NCBI GenBank assembly: GCA_035940575.1
Contig: DASZER010000026.1
Coordinates: forward strand, 1 to 64,000
DNA length: 64,000 nucleotides
Source of the DNA: BP-191 sp035940575
GTDB taxonomy: Bacteria; Actinomycetota; Actinomycetes; BP-191
Reading direction: 5' to 3'
Part shown: positions 9,302 to 17,541 of the stretch, in pieces
Layout of the letters: each line of letters begins with the position of its first letter
Numbering within the stretch: the first letter of the stretch is position 1
Translations under genes and position numbers: made by a program
Notes under the pieces: model-generated
What the model was told of the DNA's origin: nothing
Databases searched by the model: none
Seen by the model: the letters and a program-made list of their open reading frames with translations, nothing else

Positions 9302-11743
9302 GCCCCGCAGCATCGCCCCCGTCCGCGCGGCGGCCTCGGCGACGGCGGCGTCGCGCATCGCGTTGACCTCCTCGCTGGTCAGCGACCCCGACGGGCTGCG
9401 GAACGTCAGCCGGTACGCCAGCGACTTCCGCCCCTCGCCGAGGCCGGTGTAGACGTCGAAGAGGCCGATGTCCTCCAACGTCTCCCCCGCGCCCGAGCGC
9501 AGCGCCGCCTCGACGTCGGCGGCGGCCGAGTCGCCGGGGACCACGAGCGCGACGTCGACGTACGCCGGCGGGTGCGTGGACAGCGGCGGCACGGTGACGT
9601 GCTCGACGGCGGTGACGAGCAACGGCTCGAGGTCGACCTCGACGGCGCAGGTGCGGGGCGGGAGGTCGAGCGCGGCGCAGACGCGCGGGTGGAGCTCGCC
9701 CGCCCACCCGACGACCTCGCCGCCGGAGAGGACCTCGGCGCAGCGCCCGGAGTGCCACGGCGGCATGTCGCCCGCGCGGACTTCGACGCGGGCGTTGAGG
9801 GTGCGGGCGGCGAGCCGTACGAGCTCGACGGCGTCCTCCCACGAGCCCGCGCGGCCTGGGCCCCAGTGCCCGCGCGGCTCGCGCAGGCCGGTGAGCACCG
9901 CGCCGACGTGCAGCGGCTGGCGCGGCAGCACCGCGTCGAGCGCCTGCAGCGTCGCGTCGTCCGGGCGTACGTCCACGCCCGGCCGCGGCGCGGCGGCCGC
10001 GTCCTCGCGCGCGATCGCGACCGGCACGACCTGGAACAGCGCGACGTCCGACAGCCCGCGGCCGACGTTGCGGGTCAGCGAGGCGAGCAGGCCGGGCAGC
10101 AGCGTCGTGGCGAGCAGCGGCTCGGCGTCGGAGACGGGGTTGGCGATGCGCGGCGCGCGGCGGCGTTCGTCGCCCTCGGGGACGAGCAGCGCGTCGAGCG
10201 ACTCGGGCGCCATGAACGGGTACGGCACCACCTCGGCCCAGCCGGCGTCGGCGAGCGCGCGGCCGAGGCGGCGTACGAGCCGCTGGCGCCGCGTGAGGCC
10301 CCGACCGGCGGGCGCGGGCGGGAGCGACGGCGGGATCTCGTCGTAGCCCTCAAGCCGCATGACCTCCTCGGTGAGGTCCACGGGAAGCGTGAGGTCGGGC
10401 CGCCACGACGGCGGGACGACCGTGAGCGGGTCGGTGCCCGACACCGTGCAGCCGACCTGCGCGAGGCGGCGCTCGACGACCTCGCGCGCGTACGGCACGC
10501 CCGCGCGCCGCCCCGGCTCCCCCGCCGACATCGTGATGACGGGGCGCGACGGCAGGTCCGCGACGTCGGTGACGCCGGGGTCGGCGGTGCCGCCGGCGAG
10601 CGAGGTGAGCAGCGCGACCGCGCGCTCGGCCGCGACCGGCGCGAGCTCGGGGTCGACGCCGCGTTCGAAGCGCTTGGACGCCTCGGAGGAGAGCAGGTGG
10701 CGGCGCGACGTGCGGCCGATGCCCGCCGGGGCGAACCACGCCGACTCCACGAGCACGTCGCGGGTCTCGCCGGAGACCTCGGTGGACGCGCCGCCCATGA
10801 CGCCGGCGATCGCGATCGCGCCGGAGCCGTCGGCGATGACGAGGTCCTCGGGGTCGAGCGCGCGGTCGGTGCCGTCGAGGGTGGTGAGCCGCTCGCCCGC
10901 CGTGGCGCGGCGGACGACGATGCCGCCGGAGAGCTTCGCGAGGTCGAACGCGTGCAGCGGCTGGCCGACGTCGAGCAGGACGTAGTTGGTCACGTCGACC
11001 GCGAGCGAGATCGGCCGCATGCCGGCCATCGTGATGCGCTGGCGCAGCCAGAACGGCGTCGGCGCGAGCGGCGACACGTCGCGGACGACGCGGGCGACGT
11101 AGCGGCGGCAGCCGTCCCGGTCCTCGATGGCGACGGGGTGCGCCTCGCCGCCCGACGGCACCGGCATGACGCCGGGGTCGGTGAACTCCACGCCGAACGC
11201 CGTCGCGGCCTCGCGCGCGACGCCACGGATCGAGAACGCGTAGCCGCGGTCGGGCGTGACCGCGATGTCGAGCACCTCGTCGGACAGGCCCAGCACCTCG
11301 ACGGCGTCCTGGCCGAGCGGCGCGTCGGGGTCGAGCACGAGGATGCCGGCGTGGTCGTCGCCGATGCCGAGCTCGCGGGCGGAGCAGATCATGCCCTCGG
11401 ACGTGCGGCCGTACGTCTCCCGCGCCGAGATCTTGAAGTCGCCGGGCAGGACGGCGCCGGGCACGGCGACGGCGACGCGGTCGCCGACGTTGAAGTTCGT
11501 CGCGCCGCAGACGACGTTGCTCTGCTTGTGGCCGAGGTCGAGGCGGACGTAGCGGATCGGCTTCTTGAAGCCGGTCAGCTCCTCGACGTCGAGCACCTGG
11601 CCGACGACGACGTTCGTGACGTCGCCGCCGACCCGCTCGACGTGCTCGACCTCGAAGCCGGCGCGGATCAGCCGCTCCGCCACCTCGCGACCGGTGGCCT
11701 CGACCGGCGCGTACTCGCGCAGCCAGGACAGGGGGACGCGCAT
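9296..11743 (-). CDS. pheT: Phenylalanyl-tRNA synthetase beta subunit
   Basis: PheT is the large beta chain of the (alpha-beta)2 phenylalanyl-tRNA synthetase. The 815-residue protein starts MRVPLSWLREYAPV and has the EMAP-like tRNA-binding domain (about residues 40-150), the B3/B4 editing domain, the B5 domain and the C-terminal ferredoxin-like anticodon-binding domain. The ATG at 11741-11743 is chosen because GAGGAGG lies seven bases upstream and matches the family start; an earlier in-frame codon lies in the repeat. It follows pheS after a 106-base gap that carries an interspersed repeat. Confidence 0.96.
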   Translation of the reverse strand: MRVPLSWLREYAPVEATGREVAERLIRAGFEVEHVERVGGDVTNVVVGQVLDVEELTGFKKPIRYVRLDLGHKQSNVVCGATNFNVGDRVAVAVPGAVLPGDFKISARETYGRTSEGMICSARELGIGDDHAGILVLDPDAPLGQDAVEVLGLSDEVLDIAVTPDRGYAFSIRGVAREAATAFGVEFTDPGVMPVPSGGEAHPVAIEDRDGCRRYVARVVRDVSPLAPTPFWLRQRITMAGMRPISLAVDVTNYVLLDVGQPLHAFDLAKLSGGIVVRRATAGERLTTLDGTDRALDPEDLVIADGSGAIAIAGVMGGASTEVSGETRDVLVESAWFAPAGIGRTSRRHLLSSEASKRFERGVDPELAPVAAERAVALLTSLAGGTADPGVTDVADLPSRPVITMSAGEPGRRAGVPYAREVVERRLAQVGCTVSGTDPLTVVPPSWRPDLTLPVDLTEEVMRLEGYDEIPPSLPPAPAGRGLTRRQRLVRRLGRALADAGWAEVVPYPFMAPESLDALLVPEGDERRRAPRIANPVSDAEPLLATTLLPGLLASLTRNVGRGLSDVALFQVVPVAIAREDAAAAPRPGVDVRPDDATLQALDAVLPRQPLHVGAVLTGLREPRGHWGPGRAGSWEDAVELVRLAARTLNARVEVRAGDMPPWHSGRCAEVLSGGEVVGWAGELHPRVCAALDLPPRTCAVEVDLEPLLVTAVEHVTVPPLSTHPPAYVDVALVVPGDSAAADVEAALRSGAGETLEDIGLFDVYTGLGEGRKSLAYRLTFRSPSGSLTSEEVNAMRDAAVAEAAARTGAMLRGA

Positions 11744-11783
11744 CAGTGCCTCCTCGTCCGGCCCTGGCGGCCGGGGACACCGC

Positions 11784-11834
11784 GTTCCTTGCAGCCCGTG
11801 GCGCACCTCGCCGCGTGACGATCTTCAATGTTGG
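11784..11834 (-). repeat. Intergenic repeat, copy 1 (between pheS and pheT)
   Basis: Read on the minus strand, this copy begins AACATTGAAGATCGTCACGC and ends GGGCTGCAAGGAAC. It shares the 17-base core TGAAGATCGTCACGCGG and the end block GGCTGCAAGG with copies at 44271-44319, 50888-50943 and 50966-51021. The middle part differs between copies but stays GC-rich and partly self-complementary. It lies in the pheS-pheT gap on the same strand as the genes. Confidence 0.85.
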
Positions 11835-11849
11835 GGCGTGCCGGCATGT

Positions 11850-12926
11850 CTAGAGCTCCGTTCCGAAGGCGGTGGTGAGGCGGGCGTCGCCTTCGAAGAA
11901 GTGGCGCATGTCGTCGATGCCGTGGCGGAACATCAGCAGGCGTTCGAGCCCCATGCCGAACGCGAAGCCGCTGTAGCGCTCGGGGTCGACGCCGCAGGCG
12001 CGCAGGATGTTCGGGTGGACCATGCCGCAGCCGCCCCACTCGATCCAGCCCTCGCCGGAGCAGATGCGGCAGCCGTCTCCCTTGCAGGCGAAGCACTGCA
12101 GGTCGACCTCGGCCGACGGCTCGGTGAACGGGAAGTACGACGGCCGCATCCGGCTCTCGAGCCCCTCGCCGAACACCGCCCGCGCGAACGCCTCGATGGT
12201 CCCGCGCAGGTGCGCCATCGTGATGCCCTCGTCCACGACGAGGCACTCGACCTGGTGGAACACCGGCGAGTGCGTGGCGTCGAGCGGGTCGTTGCGTACG
12301 ACGCGCCCGGGCACGACGACGTAGACGGGCAGGTCGCGCTGGAGCAGGGCCCGGACCTGGACCGGTGAGGTGTGCGTGCGGAGCAGGACGCCGTTCGACG
12401 GCGGGTCGAGCCAGATGGTGTCGTGCTCGCCGCGCGCGGGGTGGTCGGGGCTCATGTTGAGCGCGTCGAAGTTGTGCCACTCGGTCTCCGCGAGCGGGCC
12501 CTCGGCGACCTCGTAGCCCATCGCGACGAACACGTCGCCGACGTACTCCTGGATCATCGTGAGCGGGTGCCGCCCGCCCTTCGGCGTGCGGTCCCACGGC
12601 AGCGTGACGTCCACGCGCTCCTCGGTGAGGGCGCGCTCGTCGCGCTCGCGTTCGAGCGTCTCGCGGCGCTCGTCGTACGCCGCCTGCAGCGCGCGGCGCA
12701 CGTCGTTGACGCGCTTGCCCGCGTCGGCCTTGGCCTGGGGCGGGAGCGCGCCGATCTCGCGGTTCGCGAGGCTGACGGGCGCGCGGTCGCCGAGGTGCGC
12801 GGTACGCGCCTCGGCCAGCGCGTCGAGGGACGTGGCGGCCGCGATGGCCGCGAGGGCGTCGTCCTGGATCCGGGAGAGCCGCTCCGGCTGGAGCAGGGAT
12901 ACCTGGACGGGGTCGTAGTCGGACAC
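11850..12926 (-). CDS. pheS: Phenylalanyl-tRNA synthetase alpha subunit
   Basis: PheS carries the class II catalytic core that activates phenylalanine. The 358-residue protein has an N-terminal coiled-coil region (about residues 1-110), then motif 2 (VVPGRVVRNDPLDATHSPVFHQ, seen at 12240-12310) and motif 3 (GFAFGMGLERLLM) near the C-terminus. A cysteine-containing insert, CFACKGDGCRICSGEGW, is present as in other actinobacteria. It heads the pheS-pheT pair and follows the histidine kinase gene by 57 bases. Confidence 0.96.
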   Translation of the reverse strand: MSDYDPVQVSLLQPERLSRIQDDALAAIAAATSLDALAEARTAHLGDRAPVSLANREIGALPPQAKADAGKRVNDVRRALQAAYDERRETLERERDERALTEERVDVTLPWDRTPKGGRHPLTMIQEYVGDVFVAMGYEVAEGPLAETEWHNFDALNMSPDHPARGEHDTIWLDPPSNGVLLRTHTSPVQVRALLQRDLPVYVVVPGRVVRNDPLDATHSPVFHQVECLVVDEGITMAHLRGTIEAFARAVFGEGLESRMRPSYFPFTEPSAEVDLQCFACKGDGCRICSGEGWIEWGGCGMVHPNILRACGVDPERYSGFAFGMGLERLLMFRHGIDDMRHFFEGDARLTTAFGTEL

Positions 12927-12983
12927 GGGTGCACCCTAAGTGAGTCGGCGGGTCAGGGGTGTGGGTGCCCGCCGGGGCGCGCG

Positions 12984-14048
12984 CTACGCGTCGTAGGACG
13001 GCGTGCCGGCGGGCAGCGTAAATCGGAACTCCGCGCCGCCGGTCGCCGCGCGACCCACCGTGATCTCGCCGCCGTGGGCCTCGACGAGGCCCTTCGTGAT
13101 GAACAGGCCGAGGCCCGTGCCGTTGCGGCGCCCGCCGTCGGGGCGCCGCCAGAACTTGGTGAACACGCGCGCGAGCATCTCCTTGGGGATGCCCTCGCCC
13201 TCGTCCGTCACCGTGACCTCCGCGCCCGTGGGACTGCCTTCGATGGTGACGGTGACGGTGCCGGCGCCGTACTTCAACGCGTTTTCGACGAGGTTGCCGA
13301 CGACCTGGTCGATCTTGTCGGGGTCGAGCCACATCTCCGGCAGCTCGCCGGTGACCTCGAGGACGAAGCGCGACTCCGGCTCGCCGCTGGCGATGCGCCC
13401 GGCGAACGCCTTGCGGACCGCGTGCTCGAGGTCCACGACCTGGCGGTGCAGCTCGAGGCGTCCTGCGTCGATGCGCGAGACGTCGAGCAGGTCGGCGAGC
13501 AGCCTGGTGACGCGGTCGGCGTCGGCGTTGACGGTCTCGAGCATCACCTTCTTCTGGTCGTCGTTGAAGCGCTCCCACTTCGCCAGCAGCGTGGCGGTGA
13601 AGCCCTTCACCGACGTCAGCGGCGAGCGGAGCTCGTGGGCGACGGTCGAGATGAGGTCGGCGCGGTTGCGTTCGAGGCGGTCGCGGGCGGCGGCGTCGCG
13701 GAACGCCACGACGAGCTTGCGTACGGCGCCGCCGTCGTCGCGGACGTAGCGGGCCGTGACGAGCAGGTCGCGGGACGGCTGGCCCGTCGGGCCGACCAGG
13801 CAGAGCTGGCGCTCCGGCTGGCCCGTGCGCGAGCGCAGGCCGTCGTAGGGCACCGTGCACTCCCACCAGTCGCGCCCGGCCGCGTCGGCCAGCGGCAGGA
13901 CGTCGCGGAAGTCGCGGCCGATAGCCTCGTCGATGGCGACGCCGAGCAGCCTCGACCCGGCGGCGTTGAGGACGACCACGGTGCCGTGGTCGTCCGCGAC
14001 GAGCAGCCCGTCGGGGAGCTCGTCGTACGGAGCGTGCTCGTCGCTCAC
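12984..14048 (-). CDS. PAS-domain sensor histidine kinase (cytoplasmic)
   Basis: The 354-residue protein has an N-terminal PAS domain (about residues 5-120: DGLLVADDHGTVVVLNAAG), a HisKA dimerisation domain with the phosphorylated histidine H138 in STVAHELRSPLTS, and a C-terminal HATPase domain with the N box NLVENALKYG, the G1 box DEGEGIP and the G2 box GTGLGLFITKGLVEAHGG. No membrane segment is seen, so it should sense an internal signal. The GTG overlaps the methyltransferase stop (GTGA). No response regulator adjoins it. From memory, kinases are found at this place in other actinobacteria too. Confidence 0.93.
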   Translation of the reverse strand: MSDEHAPYDELPDGLLVADDHGTVVVLNAAGSRLLGVAIDEAIGRDFRDVLPLADAAGRDWWECTVPYDGLRSRTGQPERQLCLVGPTGQPSRDLLVTARYVRDDGGAVRKLVVAFRDAAARDRLERNRADLISTVAHELRSPLTSVKGFTATLLAKWERFNDDQKKVMLETVNADADRVTRLLADLLDVSRIDAGRLELHRQVVDLEHAVRKAFAGRIASGEPESRFVLEVTGELPEMWLDPDKIDQVVGNLVENALKYGAGTVTVTIEGSPTGAEVTVTDEGEGIPKEMLARVFTKFWRRPDGGRRNGTGLGLFITKGLVEAHGGEITVGRAATGGAEFRFTLPAGTPSYDA

Positions 14049-14797
14049 GTCCGGCAGCCTCCTGGGTCGCGTTGGCCCTTGGCGGAAGCGTAGAGGCAGA
14101 CGGCCGCGGCGGTCGCGAGGTTGAGGCTCTCGGCGCGCCCGTAGATGGGGACGCGGACCCGCTCGTCGGCCATCGTGATCACGTCCTCGGGCATGCCCCA
14201 GGCCTCGTTGCCGAACACCCATGCAGTGGGCCCTGTCAGATCGGCCTCGTCAAGGGGGGTGCCGGCGTCGGCGGTCGTCGCGCGGACAGTGAGGCCCGCC
14301 TCGCGCAGCGCCGCGAGGACGTCGGGCACCGCGCCGCCGTCCACGACGTCGACGTGGAAGATGCTGCCGGCCGACGACCGCACGCACTTCGGGTTGTACG
14401 GGTCGACGCTCTCGTCGGGGAACACCACCAGCTCCGCGCCCGCCGCGTCGGCGGTGCGCAGGATCGTGCCGGCGTTGCCCGGGTCGCGGGCGTACGCGAG
14501 CACCGCGACGAGCAGCGGGCGCTTGGCGAGGGCGTCGGCGAGCGGGACGTCGCGGGCCAGCGCGACGCCGACGAGGCCCTGTGGCGAGACGGTCTGCGCC
14601 AGCGCCTCCATCACCTTGCCGGTGACGAGCGTGGCGTCGCCGGTCAGGTGCGGGTGGCGTTCGGCGGCCTCGGGCGTCGCGAACAGCTCGACGAGCCCGT
14701 CCGTCGCGAGCGCCGCCTCGACCGCGCCGGGACCCTCCACGAGGAAGCGCCCCTCGGAACGCCGCGTCGCCCGACGCGCGAGACGGCGCGCCCCCAC
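14045..14797 (-). CDS. TrmH/SpoU-family RNA 2'-O-methyltransferase
   Basis: This SPOUT-class enzyme methylates the 2'-OH of a ribose in rRNA or tRNA using S-adenosylmethionine. The 250-residue protein has an N-terminal substrate-binding region (RRSEGRFLVEGPGAV) and the three SpoU motifs: RDPGNAGTILRTADA, VFGNEAWGM and VPIYGRAESLNLATAAAV, which build the trefoil knot. The exact target base cannot be told from sequence. The GTG start at 14795-14797 lies inside a strong hairpin. It follows rplT and is coupled to the kinase gene. Confidence 0.92.
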   Translation of the reverse strand: MGARRLARRATRRSEGRFLVEGPGAVEAALATDGLVELFATPEAAERHPHLTGDATLVTGKVMEALAQTVSPQGLVGVALARDVPLADALAKRPLLVAVLAYARDPGNAGTILRTADAAGAELVVFPDESVDPYNPKCVRSSAGSIFHVDVVDGGAVPDVLAALREAGLTVRATTADAGTPLDEADLTGPTAWVFGNEAWGMPEDVITMADERVRVPIYGRAESLNLATAAAVCLYASAKGQRDPGGCRT

Positions 14798-14821
14798 GAC
14801 CCGTGGGTTGCGCGCCGTCTC
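14780..14821 (-). terminator. Long hairpin between rplT and the RNA methyltransferase gene
   Basis: GAGACGGCGCG at 14780-14790 is perfectly complementary to CGCGCCGTCTC at 14811-14821, with a further CCCAC/GTGGG stem inside the loop. No T-run follows. The hairpin covers the GTG start of the methyltransferase and its ribosome-binding region. It may end the infC-rpmI-rplT transcript in part, or hold down translation of the downstream gene. Confidence 0.6.
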
Positions 14822-14839
14822 GAGAACGGTCCTGATGGG

Positions 14840-15202
14840 CTACGCCGCGGGCAGCGCCGCGCGCGCGACCTGGACGAGCTGCGCGAACGCCGCCTCGTCG
14901 GTCACCGCGAGGTCGGCGAGGACCTTGCGGTCCACCTCGACGCCGGCCGCCTTGAGCCCCTGGATGAACCGGTTGTACGTCATGCCGTTCAGCCGGGCAG
15001 CGGCGTTGATCCGCTGGATCCAGAGCTGGCGGAAGTCGCCCTTGCGTGCCCGCCGGTCGCGGTACGCGTAGGTCATCGAGTGGAGCATCTGCTCCTTGGC
15101 CTTGCGGTACAGCCGCGAGCGCTGCCCGCGGTAGCCGCTGGCGCGCTCGAGTACGACCCGGCGCTTCTTCTGGGCGTTGACCGCCCGCTTCACGCGTGCC
15201 AC
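14840..15202 (-). CDS. rplT: 50S ribosomal protein L20
   Basis: L20 is an early-assembly protein that binds 23S rRNA. The 120-residue product begins MARVKRAVNAQKKRRVVLE and has GYRGQRSRLYRKAKEQ and RKGDFRQLWIQRINAAAR, which are diagnostic for L20. In many bacteria L20 represses its own operon by binding the leader mRNA. Gene order infC-rpmI-rplT is standard. A strong hairpin follows the stop codon. Confidence 0.98.
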   Translation of the reverse strand: MARVKRAVNAQKKRRVVLERASGYRGQRSRLYRKAKEQMLHSMTYAYRDRRARKGDFRQLWIQRINAAARLNGMTYNRFIQGLKAAGVEVDRKVLADLAVTDEAAFAQLVQVARAALPAA

Positions 15203-15235
15203 GGGAACTTCTCCGATCAGGGTGAGTCGAGACGG

Positions 15236-15430
15236 TTACTTGCCGAGGAGCTTCTTGGCCGTCTTGGCGTCGGGCTTCGACAGCTCGGCCGTGCCGGTGA
15301 GCCGGCGGGTGAGCGTGCTCGACTTGCGCTCCAGGAGGTGGCGCTTGCCGGCGCGCTGGAAGAGCACCTTGCCGGAGCCGGTGATCTTGAAGCGCTTGGC
15401 GGCGCCGCTGTGGGTCTTCTGCTTGGGCAT
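15236..15430 (-). CDS. rpmI: 50S ribosomal protein L35
   Basis: The 64-residue basic protein begins MPKQKTHSGAAKRFKITGSG, the standard L35 N-terminus, and ends with LSKPDAKTAKKLLGK. It lies 14 bases after infC and 33 bases before rplT, in the usual operon. The ATG at 15428-15430 gives the family's normal length. It is a small structural protein of the large ribosomal subunit. Confidence 0.97.
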   Translation of the reverse strand: MPKQKTHSGAAKRFKITGSGKVLFQRAGKRHLLERKSSTLTRRLTGTAELSKPDAKTAKKLLGK

Positions 15431-15444
15431 GTCGTCCGTCTCTC

Positions 15445-16008
15445 TCAGGCCTCGGGCTGCTCTTCGGCCGTCTCGCCGGCCGAGCCCACTGGCATGCGCT
15501 TCTTGTGCGGGGCCAGGACCATGATCATGTTGCGGCCGTCCTGCTTCGGCGCGGACTCCACCAGGCCGAGCTCGCTGACGTCGTCCGCGAGCCGCTGGAG
15601 CAGCCGGTAGCCGAGCTCGGGCCGCGACTGCTCGCGACCGCGGAACATGATCGTGACCTTGACCTTGTCCCCCGCCTTCAGGAACCGCTCGACGTGGCCC
15701 TTCTTGGTGCCGTAGTCGTGCGGGTCGATCTTCGGGCGGAGCTTGATCTCCTTGATGATCGTGAGGGTCTGCTTGCGGCGTGCCTCCTTGGCCCGCAGCG
15801 CCTCTTCGTACTTGAACTTCCCGTAGTCCATGATCTTGCAGACCGGCGGGCGCGCCATCGGTGCGACCTCGACGAGGTCGAGGTCCTGCTCCTGGGCCAT
15901 GCGGAGGGCCTCGCCGATCGGCACGATGCCGATCTGCTCGCCCGCCGCCCCGACGAGACGGACTTCGGGAATGCGGATCCGGTCGTTGATCCGTGGTTCG
16001 ACGCTGAT
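15445..16008 (-). CDS. infC: Translation initiation factor IF-3, ATC start
   Basis: IF-3 keeps the ribosomal subunits apart and checks the start codon. The 187-residue product has the N-domain (EPRINDRIRIPEVRLVG), the lysine-rich linker and the C-domain (IDPHDYGTKKGHVERFL, then FRGREQSRPELGYRLL). The best start is ATC at 16006-16008: AGGAGG lies four bases before it (16013-16018) and it gives the family N-terminus ISVEPRIND. An ATG at 16030-16032 in the same frame has no ribosome-binding site. AUC/AUU starts are known in infC, where IF-3 limits its own synthesis by rejecting them. Confidence 0.93.
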   Translation of the reverse strand: MSVEPRINDRIRIPEVRLVGAAGEQIGIVPIGEALRMAQEQDLDLVEVAPMARPPVCKIMDYGKFKYEEALRAKEARRKQTLTIIKEIKLRPKIDPHDYGTKKGHVERFLKAGDKVKVTIMFRGREQSRPELGYRLLQRLADDVSELGLVESAPKQDGRNMIMVLAPHKKRMPVGSAGETAEEQPEA

Positions 16009-16185
16009 GGGGCCTCCTACGAACGGTGTCATCTGCGACCCGGGAGCCCCGACCTCGGCAACGGCGCGCGCGCACGGCGCCGCCGGACCGAAGACCCTCG
16101 GTGCCGGAGGCCCGGGGGTGGGGAATCGAGGTTCCCGCTTGCGAGCACGCCAGAGGACGTGCCGGTCAAGGGACGAGGGTACCAG
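16009..16185 (-). promoter_or_regulatory. Leader and promoter region of infC-rpmI-rplT
   Basis: This non-coding stretch of about 180 bases precedes infC. On the minus strand it can form GCACG-8-CGTGC (near 16148-16165) and GGGAA-6-TTCCC (near 16120-16136), and it ends with AGGAGG at 16013-16018, which fixes the ATC start. A TTGACC resembling a -35 element lies near 16166-16171, but no clear -10 follows. A structured leader would fit L20 or IF-3 autoregulation; I cannot match it to a named leader family. Confidence 0.45.
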
Positions 16186-16199
16186 GCGCGGGCCCGCGC
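16186..16199 (-). terminator. Palindrome after the Asp-box protein gene
   Basis: GCGCGGGCCCGCGC is a perfect 14-base palindrome starting ten bases after the stop codon at 16210. It can form a GC-only stem. It has no T-run, as is common for actinobacterial terminators. It would separate the Asp-box gene from infC, which is transcribed in the same direction. Confidence 0.45.
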
Positions 16200-16209
16200 G
16201 CGGTAGCGC

Positions 16210-17484
16210 TCAGCGCTGGCGCTGGTAGTACAGGGCCCAGACGCCCTCGCGGAACACCGAGATGCCGACGTGCAGGCGCCCGCGGCTGTCGTAGCGCACC
16301 GCCTGGAACTCGGGGTACGTCTGCGGCCCCACCCACAGCGGGGCGCTCGTCGTGAGGCCGGTGGCGACGACGCGGCCACCCGCGAGGGTGGCGTAGCCGG
16401 CGTACCAGCGCGGCGGGTCGTCCGTCGCGGCCGGGTCGTCGGGCGTGTCCAGCCACGCGATCGCGGCCTCGCCCGCCCGCGCGCCGCCGGTGACCCACGG
16501 CGCCCAGGCCGTGCGGCCGGCGTTCAGGACGAGGGGTGTGGACCACGTGGCGCCCTTGTCGGCCGAGGACGTGTAGTAGACCGGGACGTCCTTGGCGGCC
16601 GTACGCGGGGCGCTCCAGACGGCGTGCAGGCGCCCGCCCCCGTCGATGGCGAGCACCGGGTACAGCGACTCCGGCGCCGGGCGCTCCGGCAGCGGCGCGA
16701 CGTCGCGAGTGGCCCAGGTGAGCCCGCCGTCGTGGCTGTACGCGAGCTGGATCGTGTCGTTCAACGCCTCGGCCGCCGGCTCGGCGGGCGTGACGCGGCG
16801 GGTGTGCACTGCGTACAGGTCGCGGCCGCCGGGCGCCACGACGAGGTTGCCCTCCCAGGTGTACGTCCCGTCGGCGTTCGCCGTCGTCACCGGCACCGCC
16901 GGGCCGAACGTCGCGCCGTAGTCCGTGCTCTTGGTGAACCACATGAGCGTCGGCATCTGCCCCTGCAGCGCCTGGTACGTGACGTACACCGTCCCCGGCA
17001 CGTCCCCCGCGACGATCCACGGGCGGTCGACGACCGGCACGGTCGCGGCGACCGGGGTGCCGGTCCACGTGCGGCCGCCGTCGCGGCTCGTGCCGACGGA
17101 GAGGCTCCCGACCCACGTGTCGGCGACGTAGAGCGTGCCGTCGGGGCCGTACGCGACGTCGCAGTCGGCGCCCTCGTACGTCCGCTCGCGCGTGTCGCCG
17201 GGCGGCTCGACGACGGTGTACGCCCACGTACGCCCGCCGTCCCCGCTCCGGTAGAAGCTCGACTGCGGCACGTCCGGGTCGAGCAGCGCCGCGGGCGCGC
17301 AGGCGAACATCTGCCGCTCGTCGCGCGGGTTCAGCGCGAGGCTGATCTCCTTCGCCGCGCGGCCGTCGCTCATCAGCACCGGCGGCTGCCACTGCAGGCG
17401 CCTCGGCGCGGCGGCGCCGCCGGGCTGCGTACCGAGGAGCAGCCCGAACGTCGCGGCGGCGAGCAGGGCGTGGCGGGGGCGCAT
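16210..17484 (-). CDS. Secreted Asp-box (BNR/sialidase-like) repeat protein
   Basis: The 424-residue product starts with a signal peptide (MRPRHALLAAATFGLLLG, then a small-residue cleavage region GGAAA). The rest is a beta-propeller with at least five Asp-box motifs (S-x-D-x-G-x-T-W/F): SGDGGRTW, SRDGGRTW, STDYGATF, SHDGGLTW and SADKGATW. Asp boxes occur in sialidases and other secreted glycosidases, and also in propellers with no enzyme activity. I do not see a convincing sialidase arginine triad, so catalytic function is uncertain. No Shine-Dalgarno sequence precedes the ATG. It is transcribed on its own, divergent from the DUF1844 gene. Confidence 0.85.
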   Translation of the reverse strand: MRPRHALLAAATFGLLLGTQPGGAAAPRRLQWQPPVLMSDGRAAKEISLALNPRDERQMFACAPAALLDPDVPQSSFYRSGDGGRTWAYTVVEPPGDTRERTYEGADCDVAYGPDGTLYVADTWVGSLSVGTSRDGGRTWTGTPVAATVPVVDRPWIVAGDVPGTVYVTYQALQGQMPTLMWFTKSTDYGATFGPAVPVTTANADGTYTWEGNLVVAPGGRDLYAVHTRRVTPAEPAAEALNDTIQLAYSHDGGLTWATRDVAPLPERPAPESLYPVLAIDGGGRLHAVWSAPRTAAKDVPVYYTSSADKGATWSTPLVLNAGRTAWAPWVTGGARAGEAAIAWLDTPDDPAATDDPPRWYAGYATLAGGRVVATGLTTSAPLWVGPQTYPEFQAVRYDSRGRLHVGISVFREGVWALYYQRQR

Positions 17485-17529
17485 GACAGGGGGAGTTCGC
17501 GACGGCGGCGGCGCGTCCTGCCGTGCCCG

Positions 17530-17535
17530 TAGGGT
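17530..17535 (+). promoter_or_regulatory. Candidate -10 of a leaderless DUF1844 transcript
   Basis: TAGGGT fits the actinobacterial -10 pattern TANNNT and ends six bases before the ATG at 17542. No Shine-Dalgarno sequence is present. Transcription would start at or next to the A of the ATG, giving a leaderless mRNA. No clear -35 hexamer is visible. Confidence 0.45.
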
Positions 17536-17541
17536 GCCGTC

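Noticed and set aside
15445..16032. infC starting at the ATG 16030-16032
   Set aside because: No ribosome-binding site precedes it, and it would place AGGAGG inside the coding sequence right before the family N-terminus.
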